DNA of 16,666 nucleotides from Acidobacteriaceae bacterium (GTDB lineage Bacteria > Acidobacteriota > Terriglobia > Terriglobales > Acidobacteriaceae), in assembly GCA_003133425.1 (NCBI GenBank), contig PKXI01000452.1, positions 1-16,666 on the forward strand. Reading direction: 5' to 3'. Below the pieces are notes generated by a model. That model worked only from the letters and a program-made list of their open reading frames with translations, did not search any database and was not told the origin of the DNA. Shown here one piece after another: positions 1 through 7,167 of the stretch (its first letter is position 1; the number at the start of each line of letters is the position of its first letter). The translations under genes and the position numbers were made by a program.

Positions 1-1029
1 GGTAGCTGCCTTAGTACAGTAGCCACTACATGTTGTGTTTTGCGCGTGTTTGGCTGGCTCTTGAAGGCCGATACCTCATTGGCTGTGTAACGACGGCATT
101 CTCCAGCAAGCGATAGAAGAGCATTCCCCGACGGCGCGATTTCCTGCGGTTGAAGCGAAAAGCGAACTCGTCCAGGTATGCATCCAGATGCGTGGCGGTG
201 ACTGAACCTTGATGCGTTCCCAGCATCCAGCGTTTCAGCAGCGATGCGATCTTGTGAACACCCGGCATGACCACATGCGCTGGATCGCCCCCAACTGGAG
301 ATACTGACAGCATGATGCTCGTAGCCTTCCTTTGCCAGCCCCGCATAGCCCTTCCAGCCATCGGTGCGCACCTGCGAGCCCGGCTCAATTGCGAACTGCA
401 CAAAGGGAATCAGACTGCGCGAGGATGCATCTGCCACCCGCTTGAGCCGCACCCGCCCGAAGCCTATCGGTGAAAGCACTTCGATCGCAATGGCCACGAT
501 GAACTTACGCTCCGTGCCGCGTCCGCGTGTGCCCTGCTCGATTCCACCCACATAGGTCTCGTCCACCTCGACCGTGCCTTGGAGGCGCTCGCGGCCAGGA
601 CGCACCATGGCGGCCCGCAACTTGCGCAGCATCGTCCAGGCCGTCTGATAGCGGCCCAGGCCGAGAAGTCGCTGTAGGCCCAACGCGCTGACGCCATGCT
701 TCTGGTTGGTCATGAACCAGATGGCGGTAAACCAGTCGGCGAGCGGTACGCGGCTGCGGTCGAAGATCGTTCCTGCCGTTACAGACACTTTGCGAGCACA
801 AAGAGCACAGGTCCAGCGCCCGTCGGGCAAGCACCAACCCTTCTCACTGGAGCATTTTGGACAGTGAAAACCGTTCGGCCAGCGTAAGCGCGCCAGGTAG
901 GCAATACAGGCTTGTTCATCGGGGAACCAAGCCCGGAACTGCTGCCAAGTGGCCGGATAATCAAGCTCCAAATCGGGTTCTGCTGCGGAAACCACTACAT
1001 ATAGAGCTTACTGTACTAAGGCAGCTACC
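1..1029 (-). mobile_element. IS1595-family-like insertion sequence
   Basis: Positions 1-21 and 1009-1029 are perfect 21-bp terminal inverted repeats beginning GGTAGCTGCC. Between them lies one minus-strand transposase reading frame that almost fills the element; its stop is 5 bp from the left repeat. The length, end sequence and transposase type (zinc ribbon plus ISXO2-like DDE domain) fit the IS1595 family. The right end reads on as two more C residues, so the true repeat may include one or two bases left of position 1. The family normally makes an 8-bp target duplication, which cannot be checked because the left flank is outside the window. The IS sits about 30 bp upstream of the capsid gene. 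A window starting at an IS end may also mean a contig edge. Confidence 0.88.
26..995 (-). pseudogene. IS1595-like transposase, frameshifted
   Basis: I read the frame from a GTG at 995 (no upstream in-frame ATG; SD not obvious). The N-terminus contains an acidic/aromatic segment (EPDLELDYPATWQQF), then a zinc ribbon with HCPKC and CALC cysteine pairs. The DDE-type core has VEVDETYVGG and RTDGWKGY, which carry the first two catalytic aspartates. The frame then breaks at the G5 run (plus-strand C5, 288-292). Removing one base restores GDPAHVVMPGVHKIASLLKRW and the family's C-terminal LDEFAFRFNRR block, giving 322 aa, a normal length for IS1595 transposases. The break lies before the third catalytic position, so the protein should be inactive unless the ribosome slips or the extra base is a sequencing error. 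The conserved blocks on both sides of the shift make the assignment firm. Confidence 0.85.
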
Positions 1030-1061
1030 CCACATCCAAAATTTGATTCGAGGATACCCAC

Positions 1062-2066
1062 ATGGCACAAGTTCAGATTTCTGATGTAATCGTACCCAGC
1101 GAATTTACCCAATATCAATTCGAGAACAGCATGGTGAACACAGCCATGTTTCAATCCGGCGTAGTGCTTCCCAATGGCGAGATGCAAGCGCAGCTTAACG
1201 CTGGTGCGCAGTCGTTCACCGTACCGTTCTGGGCGGACCTCAGTGACACGGAAGCTGACATCACAACTGATGTTTTGGCGACGCTCTCAACTCCCCAAAA
1301 GATTGGTGCGGCGGAGATGATTGTCCGCAAGTCATTCCTTCATGCATCCTGGAGCGAAATGTCCCTCGCGTCTGAATTGAGCGGATCGAGTGCTCTGGAG
1401 CGGATTCAGTCTCGCGTTCTGGCATATTGGGACCGGCAGTGGGAAAAGCGTCTCATCGCATCGCTGATGGGCGTGCTTTATTCCAACGTCGCCAACAATG
1501 GCGGCGATATGACCACGGATATCCACCTAACCGGAGGTGGCAGTCCCACTGTCGTAAATCTGTTAAATGGCGCTGCCGTCATTAACACTGCATTGACTCT
1601 CGGGGACAGACTCAATGACATGAAGATGATTGCAATGCATTCACACGTCTATAGCTACGCATTGATAAACGACGAAATCACCTTCTTCAAACCCTCAGTC
1701 AATAGCCTGGATATTCCGACATACAAGGGCATGGGCGTTATCGTTGACGACAGCTTGGTCACGTCAACCGCAGGCGTCTACATCACCGTTCTGTTTGGTC
1801 CTGGTGCCGTAGGATTCGCCGTAGCACCGCCAAGGACCGGATTCGGTACGGAAATCTGGCGCGTGCCATCGGCTGGCAACGGAGGTGGCAGTACAACGCT
1901 GCATTCACGTTTCGACCTTGCAATTCACCCACTTGGTTTTGCCTGGACGAATGCATCTGTTGCAAGTGTCAGTCCTACTCAGGCAGAACTTGCATTGGCG
2001 GCAAATTGGACGCGAGCTTACAGCCAACGTAAGAGCGTACCAATAGCATTCTTGATTTCAAATTAG
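1062..2066 (+). CDS. Phage major capsid protein (HK97-fold family)
   Basis: This 334-aa protein resembles major capsid proteins of small tailed phages. It opens with the family pattern SDVIVPSEFTQYQFENSM followed by a LxQSGVV-like stretch. It has the mid-region VPFWADL, the MIAMHSHVYSYAL block, GMGVIVDDSL, a YITVLFGPGAVGFA strand and the closing IHPLGFAWTNASV...AANWTRAYSQRKSVPIAFL. Length and order match complete members, so it looks intact with no protease-cleaved N-terminal delta domain. The start is supported by GAGGA 7 bp upstream of ATG. A terminator-like hairpin (2089-2122) and a putative small terminase gene follow. No portal, protease or scaffold is seen beside it; these would be expected upstream, where the IS now lies. 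The product would form the capsid shell. Family assignment rests on remembered motif order, not a search. Confidence 0.78.
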   Translation: MAQVQISDVIVPSEFTQYQFENSMVNTAMFQSGVVLPNGEMQAQLNAGAQSFTVPFWADLSDTEADITTDVLATLSTPQKIGAAEMIVRKSFLHASWSEMSLASELSGSSALERIQSRVLAYWDRQWEKRLIASLMGVLYSNVANNGGDMTTDIHLTGGGSPTVVNLLNGAAVINTALTLGDRLNDMKMIAMHSHVYSYALINDEITFFKPSVNSLDIPTYKGMGVIVDDSLVTSTAGVYITVLFGPGAVGFAVAPPRTGFGTEIWRVPSAGNGGGSTTLHSRFDLAIHPLGFAWTNASVASVSPTQAELALAANWTRAYSQRKSVPIAFLISN

Positions 2067-2070
2067 GGCA

Positions 2071-2122
2071 TTGCGTCAACCGACGCAAGAGGGAACACGC
2101 ATTGGACCTGCCGTGTTCCCTC
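2071..2122 (+). terminator. Two stem-loops after the capsid gene
   Basis: TTGCGTC (2071-2077) pairs with GACGCAA (2082-2088), and immediately after it GAGGGAACACG (2089-2099) pairs perfectly with CGTGTTCCCTC (2112-2122). There is no strong T-run, so this may be a weak terminator or an mRNA-stabilising/attenuating structure between the capsid gene and the next gene. Confidence 0.5.
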
Positions 2123-2144
2123 GCATTTCACTGGAGCATTCATC

Positions 2145-2828
2145 ATGGCAGCACCAAGAAAACTACCACCAGAGGGAGCAGGCGAAGATATACGGCGTCT
2201 TGCGGCTGAAGGATATTCTCAGCTTGGCATTGCTGCCCATTTCAAAGTGTCGAGAGAATGCTTCAAACGCTGGATTGAAGAAGACGAAGCCTTAAACGAA
2301 GCGTATGAGCTTGGCAAAGAAACCGAACGGCAAGCCCTTCATGCACTGGTCGTAGCTTCTGCGCGAGCGAACAAACCGGCGAACGTAAATGCTTTCTTTT
2401 TGCTTAAGGCCCGTCATGGCTATGTAGAAACTGACAATCGAACCAAAGTGAGCGTTGACGTTGCTTTGAATAACGTCTTAGTAATCCGTGATTTCGGCGA
2501 TGACGCAACATGGGCAGCTAAATGCGCAGCGCAGCAAGCCGCTCTTGTGGCTGCCGATTGTACCGGCCCGCTTCAAATAGAGGCGTCTACGGCTCCCCAG
2601 GTTGACGCTGTGGCGACGTTTGCGCCTCCGGTTGACCCTGCGCCCGTAGCACCATCATGGACAACGCCAGTCCAAGCGTCCGCTCCTGTGAGCGCTGCGC
2701 CCTACTACGGGCCTCCGGTGTTCAACTGGCAGTCACAGCCTGCCCCTGCACCGATCTACGCACCAGAGCCTATCCCTAGCGCTCCCGCAGCGCCCATGAT
2801 GGCTCCGCGCTGGCGCGCCAGAGCCTAA
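2145..2828 (+). CDS. Terminase small subunit-like HTH protein with Pro/Ala-rich tail
   Basis: This 227-aa protein has an N-terminal helix-turn-helix: residues about 14-45 (RRLAAEGYSQLGIAAHFKVS, then RECFKRWIEEDEALNEAYELG). Next comes a helical segment that ends LLKARHGYVE, the layout of phage terminase small subunits, which recognise the packaging (pac/cos) site. The last about 75 residues are rich in Pro and Ala (for example PAPIYAPEPIPSAPAAP) and probably disordered; such a tail is not typical of the family. The ATG is preceded by GGAG at 8 bp. It lies 78 bp after the capsid gene and is probably co-transcribed with it, although stem-loops separate them. No large terminase is visible. It could instead be another phage HTH regulator; I favour the packaging role because of the capsid neighbour. 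Confidence 0.6.
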   Translation: MAAPRKLPPEGAGEDIRRLAAEGYSQLGIAAHFKVSRECFKRWIEEDEALNEAYELGKETERQALHALVVASARANKPANVNAFFLLKARHGYVETDNRTKVSVDVALNNVLVIRDFGDDATWAAKCAAQQAALVAADCTGPLQIEASTAPQVDAVATFAPPVDPAPVAPSWTTPVQASAPVSAAPYYGPPVFNWQSQPAPAPIYAPEPIPSAPAAPMMAPRWRARA

Positions 2829-2841
2829 GCCGCAAAAGAGA

Positions 2842-2873
2842 ATGCCTGCCAACTCGATTGAGCCGACAGGCAT
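2842..2873. terminator. Hairpin between convergent genes
   Basis: ATGCCTG (2842-2848) pairs with CAGGCAT (2867-2873), and an inner CTC/GAG can extend the structure. Read on the minus strand it is followed by TCTCTTTTG, a moderate U-tract; on the plus strand by ACTTTG. It separates the plus-strand small-terminase-like gene from the minus-strand gene ending at 2896. Confidence 0.55.
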
Positions 2874-2895
2874 ACTTTGAACGGTAGGAAATGCG

Positions 2896-3444
2896 TTAGC
2901 TCGATTGTACTTTCACACCTAAACCTAGTCCGAAATGAAGTTTCTCCGCAGGTGCAACTGTGCGCTTGAACGCCGATCCACCAGCCCCACTTGCCTTGCT
3001 GACAACTACGATAGCGCGATAGAGCTTTAGCTTCGCTTCATCCTTTGAAGCAAGTAAGAGAGCCTTGATGGAATCGGCGGTGAAGGGGACAGGCTTTCCC
3101 TCATGCATAACAGGTTTCCCATCGGAAGGATTGACCAGAGTCAGAACAGCATCGCGCAATTCGATCCTGTATTCGGATTCCAATGCCGAGCGCAGCGCTT
3201 GAGGCGCGACTGAGATTTCTTGGCACAAATCTTGAACCGGGCCATCAATCGTTAGTTGACGGATTCTCGTTTCTGCTTCTGTTGCCTTTGCTGTTAGAGT
3301 TCCTACGCTCGCTTCTAATTCTAGGATGCGAGATTTTCGCGTTGCGCTCTTTTGGAGTAAGTCAGCATTCGTCTTGCGAAGTGTCGCCACTTCCAATGCT
3401 TCGGGCGATGGTTCAATAGGTTGCTGTGTAGGCTCTGCCATCAT
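2896..3444 (-). CDS. Hypothetical coiled-coil protein
   Basis: This is a 182-aa soluble protein that I do not recognise. Residues about 18-70 (from VATLRKTNADLLQKS through AKATEAETRIRQL) carry heptad-like spacing and look like a coiled coil. The second half includes LTLVNPSDGKPVMHEGKPVPF, which looks like a small beta region, and a Lys/Ala-rich helix. There is no signal peptide or membrane segment. Its ATG (3444) overlaps the stop of the preceding gene in an ATGA arrangement, so translation is probably coupled to the RHH-like gene. Coiled coils occur in phage scaffolds, but its orientation away from the capsid operon argues against that role. A partner or effector of the upstream DNA-binding-like protein is possible but speculative. 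Confidence 0.65.
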   Translation of the reverse strand: MMAEPTQQPIEPSPEALEVATLRKTNADLLQKSATRKSRILELEASVGTLTAKATEAETRIRQLTIDGPVQDLCQEISVAPQALRSALESEYRIELRDAVLTLVNPSDGKPVMHEGKPVPFTADSIKALLLASKDEAKLKLYRAIVVVSKASGAGGSAFKRTVAPAEKLHFGLGLGVKVQSS

Positions 3445-3884
3445 TCACCGCTCTCTGAAAAGTCAATGAAGTCGATGAAATTCTTGGGTGTTACCTTCTT
3501 GCGTTCCTTAAGCAATTTGGTAATTGTGTGATAAAAGAGTGTGCGTTGCTTCGGAGCAAGCAGATTCACATCTTCGGTCCCTGCCTTAAACAAGCGAGCC
3601 GCCGCATCCTTATCTGGATTTCCGGTGTCCACCCAAAGGCCTTCCATCCAAAGTGCCGTCGTCTGAGTCGGGCGTCGCTGAATCGGGCCGGTAGGCTCAG
3701 TGACGTTAGGCTCGGCTTCCTGCATACCTTTCATAGCTTCTAGCGAGAGCGCTGCTCTGAGTGCCTCCTCAATGAATTCGACAAGGGCGTAGCCCTTCTG
3801 ACGTGCGGCCAATTTTGCAAGGAAAAGCAGCTTTTCCTCAATGTCAGCATTCAACTGCGCTTTGCGTGGCTCTATGTTAGGCAT
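3441..3884 (-). CDS. Hypothetical protein with ribbon-helix-helix-like N-terminus
   Basis: This 147-aa protein has an N-terminal 45 residues (QLNADIEEKLLFLAKLAAR then QKGYALVEFIEEALRAAL) with the strand-helix-helix pattern of RHH DNA-binding domains such as Arc/CopG. A linker follows, and then a charged C-terminal helical region (APKQRTLFYHTITKLLKERKKVT). AGGAGA lies 7 bp upstream of its ATG, which fixes the start. It is the first gene of a two-gene minus-strand unit and overlaps the next gene by 4 bp. It faces the replication operon across a 115-bp divergent region containing an inverted repeat. A repressor or copy-control role is therefore plausible but inferred from position only. Confidence 0.65.
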   Translation of the reverse strand: MPNIEPRKAQLNADIEEKLLFLAKLAARQKGYALVEFIEEALRAALSLEAMKGMQEAEPNVTEPTGPIQRRPTQTTALWMEGLWVDTGNPDKDAAARLFKAGTEDVNLLAPKQRTLFYHTITKLLKERKKVTPKNFIDFIDFSESGE

Positions 3885-3999
3885 GTCGGTTTCTCCTGTT
3901 CACTCAGAGCCTAGCAGTGAATATGTTTCCTGTCTATCGCAAAAGATAGGAGATTACCAAAACCTTGCATTTATTAGTGACTCGTGCAACTATCTCCTC
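3885..3999. promoter_or_regulatory. Divergent control region with inverted repeats
   Basis: This 115-bp gap between the minus-strand RHH-like gene and the plus-strand replication operon must hold both promoters, but I could not fix convincing -35/-10 pairs. CTATC (3934-3938) and GATAG (3945-3949) form a small inverted repeat around GCAAAA, an operator candidate. AGGAGAT (3948-3954) is complementary to ATCTCCT (3992-3998), which lies directly before the ATG at 4000, so a transcript could fold over that start codon. Confidence 0.4.
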
Positions 4000-4383
4000 A
4001 TGCCAACACTGAACGCCCCTCAAGCAAGCACTTATTCGCCAGCGCCTCATGAGCACTCACACCCCAATGAATACAGGGTGTTCGGCGTACTTCGCGCTTC
4101 TTACAGCAAGTTAGTGAAGCAAGGTGCTCCATCAATACTCTGCATTACCTATCATTGCGATGCAAGAGCGATCAGTGAAGTAGTATGCATTGAACATAAG
4201 GGATTTTCGCAGGGGCTCGCAGCCGAATGGTGGAAACGGCGACCTAACATTCCAATGCCGCGGACCGTTGACGGAGTTATAGCATTATCGTCACAGCTTA
4301 GCGTTCCTATTGCACTAAGGGTAAATAATCTTAATCGCAAGTATCCCTTAGTTGTTGAGTATATCTTTCGCACCATTAACTAA
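4000..4383 (+). CDS. Stand-alone domain resembling the C-terminus of phage DEAD/DEAH helicases
   Basis: The frame is open from 3841, but the part before 4000 overlaps the divergent gene, so I start at ATG 4000 (127 aa); there is no good Shine-Dalgarno sequence. The pattern EYRVFGVLRASYSKLVKQGAPSILCITYHCD, then SEVVCIEHKGFSQGLAAEWWKRR and PRTVDGVIALS is one I recall at the C-terminus of large phage and prophage DEAD/DEAH helicases (YDCG, SEWVCxEH..G, WWxRR, PPRTVDEAL). Here it occurs alone without any helicase motor. It is the first gene of the replication operon, ending in a TAATG overlap with the next possible ATG. It could be a primer/ssDNA-binding accessory or an interaction module of the Prim-Pol protein. 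That similarity is from memory and needs a profile search. Confidence 0.55.
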   Translation: MPTLNAPQASTYSPAPHEHSHPNEYRVFGVLRASYSKLVKQGAPSILCITYHCDARAISEVVCIEHKGFSQGLAAEWWKRRPNIPMPRTVDGVIALSSQLSVPIALRVNNLNRKYPLVVEYIFRTIN

Positions 4384-4406
4384 TGCAATTAGAAAGGCTC
4401 TCAATC

Positions 4407-4616
4407 ATGGACAATCAACCTGTACTGTTAGGCATATTAGAAGCGGCAGCGCTTGCCGGAGTTAACCGCAGCTTTCTATATGAGCGACTGGCTGAAGGAA
4501 GCATCGAATCAAGAAAGGCTGGCCGACGTAGATTAGTCGTGTCTTCCAGTTTGTGTAAGTGGATGGATAACTTACCTATCGTTGCACTTAAGCAAGCACC
4601 AACGAAAGGACAGTAA
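4407..4616 (+). CDS. AlpA/excisionase-like HTH protein
   Basis: This 69-aa protein has ILEAAALAGVNRSFLYERLAEGS followed by IESRKAGRRRLVVSSSLCKWMDN. That is the winged-helix (HTH_17, MerR-like) fold of AlpA and Xis proteins: helix-turn-helix then a basic wing, ending in the conserved W. Such proteins switch on integrase/excision or replication genes in P4-like elements and PICIs. I use ATG 4407, with GAAAGG 9 bp upstream; an alternative ATG at 4383 overlaps the previous stop. It sits between the first gene and the unknown gene of the replication operon, which fits a satellite regulator. It may bind the phased repeats near the integrase or the divergent region; this is inference. Confidence 0.75.
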   Translation: MDNQPVLLGILEAAALAGVNRSFLYERLAEGSIESRKAGRRRLVVSSSLCKWMDNLPIVALKQAPTKGQ

Positions 4617-4618
4617 TC

Positions 4619-5104
4619 ATGCCGCTAAATCCGCACATCATTAAACATCCAATTGACGATGAAGAGTATGCGAACGCTGCCCCGACTATTGGTACCTTAA
4701 TGCTTGCGCATTTCTCCACACCAGAACGGCACAACACAGTTATCTATGGAGCGGATAGCCTGTTCTTTGCAACGTTTCCAATGCGCCGTATCTATTTGCG
4801 CCGTGCGCTTCGTGGTGAGTTCGACATATTTACTTCCGAGAATGACTATCAAGCGCGGCCTGTGCTGTGGCTATTGGTACATCAAACGTCACCGGGCTAT
4901 CACATGATTATTCCGGTGTGGCGGGGGCAGCTTTTCTGGAATGGTCTGGACACTGACGAAGCTGTTGCAAACGCAGTTCAGGAAATGAGCATTCGTCAAG
5001 GATTGCATTTGAGCGAGTGGCATTCATTCGTATGCGATCAGCGGGTGCGCAAGACTGATGCAGCAGATAAAGCGAAGCACAGCAAGAAACCACGGGTGAA
5101 TTAG
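4619..5104 (+). CDS. Hypothetical protein in the replication operon
   Basis: This is a 161-aa soluble protein with no family that I recognise. Aromatic-rich strands (HNTVIYGADSLFFATFPMRR, VLWLLVHQTSPGYHMIIPVW, GQLFWNGLDTDEA) suggest a compact alpha/beta fold, and the C-terminal 20 residues are Lys/Arg-rich (DAADKAKHSKKPRVN), perhaps for nucleic-acid contact. It starts 2 bp after the AlpA-like stop. Its TAG stop shares one base with the GTG start of the Prim-Pol gene (TTAGTG), so it is tightly coupled to replication. A replication accessory or regulator is the simplest guess, but nothing in the sequence proves it. Confidence 0.65.
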   Translation: MPLNPHIIKHPIDDEEYANAAPTIGTLMLAHFSTPERHNTVIYGADSLFFATFPMRRIYLRRALRGEFDIFTSENDYQARPVLWLLVHQTSPGYHMIIPVWRGQLFWNGLDTDEAVANAVQEMSIRQGLHLSEWHSFVCDQRVRKTDAADKAKHSKKPRVN

Positions 5105-7113
5105 TGTCCAACTCCCCGAATCAAGACGCAGCGTTGGCACTCGCATGCATTGGCCTTCATGTATTTCCATGCAATCCAGACAAGACGCCAAGGGTTGCTG
5201 CGTGGGAGCAAAACGCTACCAGCAATTCATTGATGATTGAAGCCACGTGGCAAAGCTCTCCGCATCTCTTGCCCGGATTGCCTATCGGAGCACACAGTCT
5301 CTTGGTGTTGGATTGTGACCGCAAACCCAATGGGCCTGATGGCGTTCAAGCGTTCCATTCACTTTGCGCTGCCCATAGTATCGATCTATCTGGAGCATTC
5401 GTAGTAGAGACTCCATCGACGGGCCTGCATTTCTACTGGCGCGCTGAGGCGCGTTACGGCAACTCGCGTGGTTCACTGCCTGCCGGCATCGATGTGCGCG
5501 GCATCGGCGGGTACGTTATAGCCCCTGGTGCAACTCTGCCGGACGGACGCAGCTACAGGATCATTGCAGGCACATGGGACGCTATTCCGGCTCTACCTGA
5601 CGCGCTGGCCGCGTTTCTGCGCCCAAAGGTAGACGCTGGTATCACTCAGACGGCACGCGCGCCACAGAGCCCCACAGAGCGCGAATGCGCCTATGCAGCG
5701 CAAGCCCTGAAAGACGAAGTTTCCAAGCTGGTGGCAATGCGGGCCGGAGATGGTCGAAATGCCGCCTTGAATAGCTCCGCTCACTCGCTCGGAACAATGG
5801 CCGGAGCCGGTTGGATCGATCATGCCGCTATCACCCAAGCATTGCTTGAGGCTGCCAGTGCAAACGGCCATGCGGCGAAGCATGGGAAGCAACAGACCAT
5901 CAAGACGATTCAATCGGGCCTTGACGCTGGAATGCGCAAGCCACGGGAACCACTCGCGAACGAAACCATCCCTCAAATTGACGTTACCGCCATGATCGAC
6001 GCATACAAGGGCAAGCATCCCGAAGTGAGTAAGAGCAGCGGGCCGGATCAATCTTCAAAACGTAGCGTGACACTTGTTCAATGCTCCACCATAGAAGCGA
6101 AACCAATAACCTGGCTGTGGAATGGGTTTATCCCGCAAGGCAAATTGACTCTACTTGCTGGTGCTGGTGGAACTGGTAAATCGACGCTCGTATTCAGTTT
6201 TGCCGGAACCGTATCGAACGGGGGAACATGGCCGGACGGTTCGCGTTGTGCTGTCCCTAGAAACGTGCTCATCTGGTCATCGGAGGATGACGCCTCCGAT
6301 ACTATCGTACCGCGTCTCATGGCTGTTGGAGCGAATCTGCAACGGTGCGGGATAATAAGCGGTGCGATAGATGAAAATGGTTTACGCTCCCCATTTGATG
6401 CGGCAAAGGATATGGAGAGGCTTCGAGAGGCTATCAATCAAATTGGCGGGGTCTCGCTGTTAGTCATCGATCCAATTGTGACCGCTGTAACCGGCGATAT
6501 GCACAAAGCGAATGACGTTCGCCGTAGCCTGCAAGCGATTGTTGATTTTGCAGCCGAGATGAATTGCGCCGTCTTAGTTATCACGCATTTCGCGAAAGGC
6601 ACAGCAGGGAAGAATTCAGCAGAACGTGTTATAGGCTCGCAAGCCTTCGCAGCATTGGCGCGTATGGTTCTGGTAGCAGCAAAAGAAGAGGATTCACAGA
6701 ATCGCGTATTTACCCGTGCAAAGTCGAACAATTCAGCCGATACAGGCGGATTCAGCTATACCATTGAGGCCGGTACGCTCCCTGGTGGGATCGAAGCAAC
6801 GCGAGTTGTATGGGGCGAAGCTTTGGAAGGTTCGTCCCGTTCAATTCTGTCTGAGATTGAAGGTGATGCGAATGAGGAAGCGGGGCAATTAGGCGCAGCG
6901 AAGCAATTTCTGATAAACACTCTTCACAATGGTCCTGCACCATCCAAGGAATTGTTGGAACATGCTCGCGAAAGATTCAGCATTTCAGCTATCACCCTTC
7001 GCAGAGCACAAAAGGAACTTGGAATTGTTGCGACTAAATTGAGTTTTGCTGGTGGATGGAATTGGTCACTGCCTTTATCGAATCAGATTAACGCTGTAAG
7101 AAACGATATATAG
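5104..7113 (+). CDS. Primase-polymerase / RepA-like helicase fusion
   Basis: This 669-aa replication protein starts at GTG 5104. Residues about 8-170 form a bifunctional primase-polymerase (Prim-Pol, archaeo-eukaryotic primase) domain: ALACIGLHVFPCNPDKTPR, the catalytic pair in VLDCD (70, 72), STGLHFYW with His109, and GIDVRGIGGYVIAPGA. Residues about 345-560 form a RecA-like hexameric helicase of the RepA/AAA_25 type: Walker A LAGAGGTGKST (Lys359), IWSSEDD, Walker B LLVIDP (Asp456), LVITHFAKG and the GSQAFAALAR arginine region. The C-terminal about 90 residues (KQFLINTLHNGPAPSKELLEHARERFSI onward) look like a winged helix, possibly for origin binding. Such proteins drive autonomous replication of phage satellites and plasmids. 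The iteron cluster 430 bp downstream is the likely target. Confidence 0.9.
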   Translation: MSNSPNQDAALALACIGLHVFPCNPDKTPRVAAWEQNATSNSLMIEATWQSSPHLLPGLPIGAHSLLVLDCDRKPNGPDGVQAFHSLCAAHSIDLSGAFVVETPSTGLHFYWRAEARYGNSRGSLPAGIDVRGIGGYVIAPGATLPDGRSYRIIAGTWDAIPALPDALAAFLRPKVDAGITQTARAPQSPTERECAYAAQALKDEVSKLVAMRAGDGRNAALNSSAHSLGTMAGAGWIDHAAITQALLEAASANGHAAKHGKQQTIKTIQSGLDAGMRKPREPLANETIPQIDVTAMIDAYKGKHPEVSKSSGPDQSSKRSVTLVQCSTIEAKPITWLWNGFIPQGKLTLLAGAGGTGKSTLVFSFAGTVSNGGTWPDGSRCAVPRNVLIWSSEDDASDTIVPRLMAVGANLQRCGIISGAIDENGLRSPFDAAKDMERLREAINQIGGVSLLVIDPIVTAVTGDMHKANDVRRSLQAIVDFAAEMNCAVLVITHFAKGTAGKNSAERVIGSQAFAALARMVLVAAKEEDSQNRVFTRAKSNNSADTGGFSYTIEAGTLPGGIEATRVVWGEALEGSSRSILSEIEGDANEEAGQLGAAKQFLINTLHNGPAPSKELLEHARERFSISAITLRRAQKELGIVATKLSFAGGWNWSLPLSNQINAVRNDI

Positions 7114-7120
7114 TGAAGCA

Positions 7121-7153
7121 CTGGTGAAGACGTTACGGCGTCGCCTTCACCAG
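7121..7153. terminator. Terminator-like hairpin between convergent genes
   Basis: CTGGTGAAG (7121-7129) pairs with CTTCACCAG (7145-7153), and an inner ACG/CGT can extend the stem with a 3-nt bulge. It lies just after the Prim-Pol stop and before the end of the minus-strand Tad2-like gene, so it can serve both strands. The T-run is weak. Confidence 0.6.
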
Positions 7154-7167
7154 CCGATAGCGATAAA

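Noticed and set aside
505..837. Minus-strand 110-codon frame inside the IS
   Set aside because: It is out of frame with the conserved zinc-ribbon and DDE motifs of the transposase.
3841..3999. N-terminal extension of the helicase-tail-like gene
   Set aside because: It would overlap the start of the divergent gene that has a good SD, and the translation before ATG 4000 lacks similarity.
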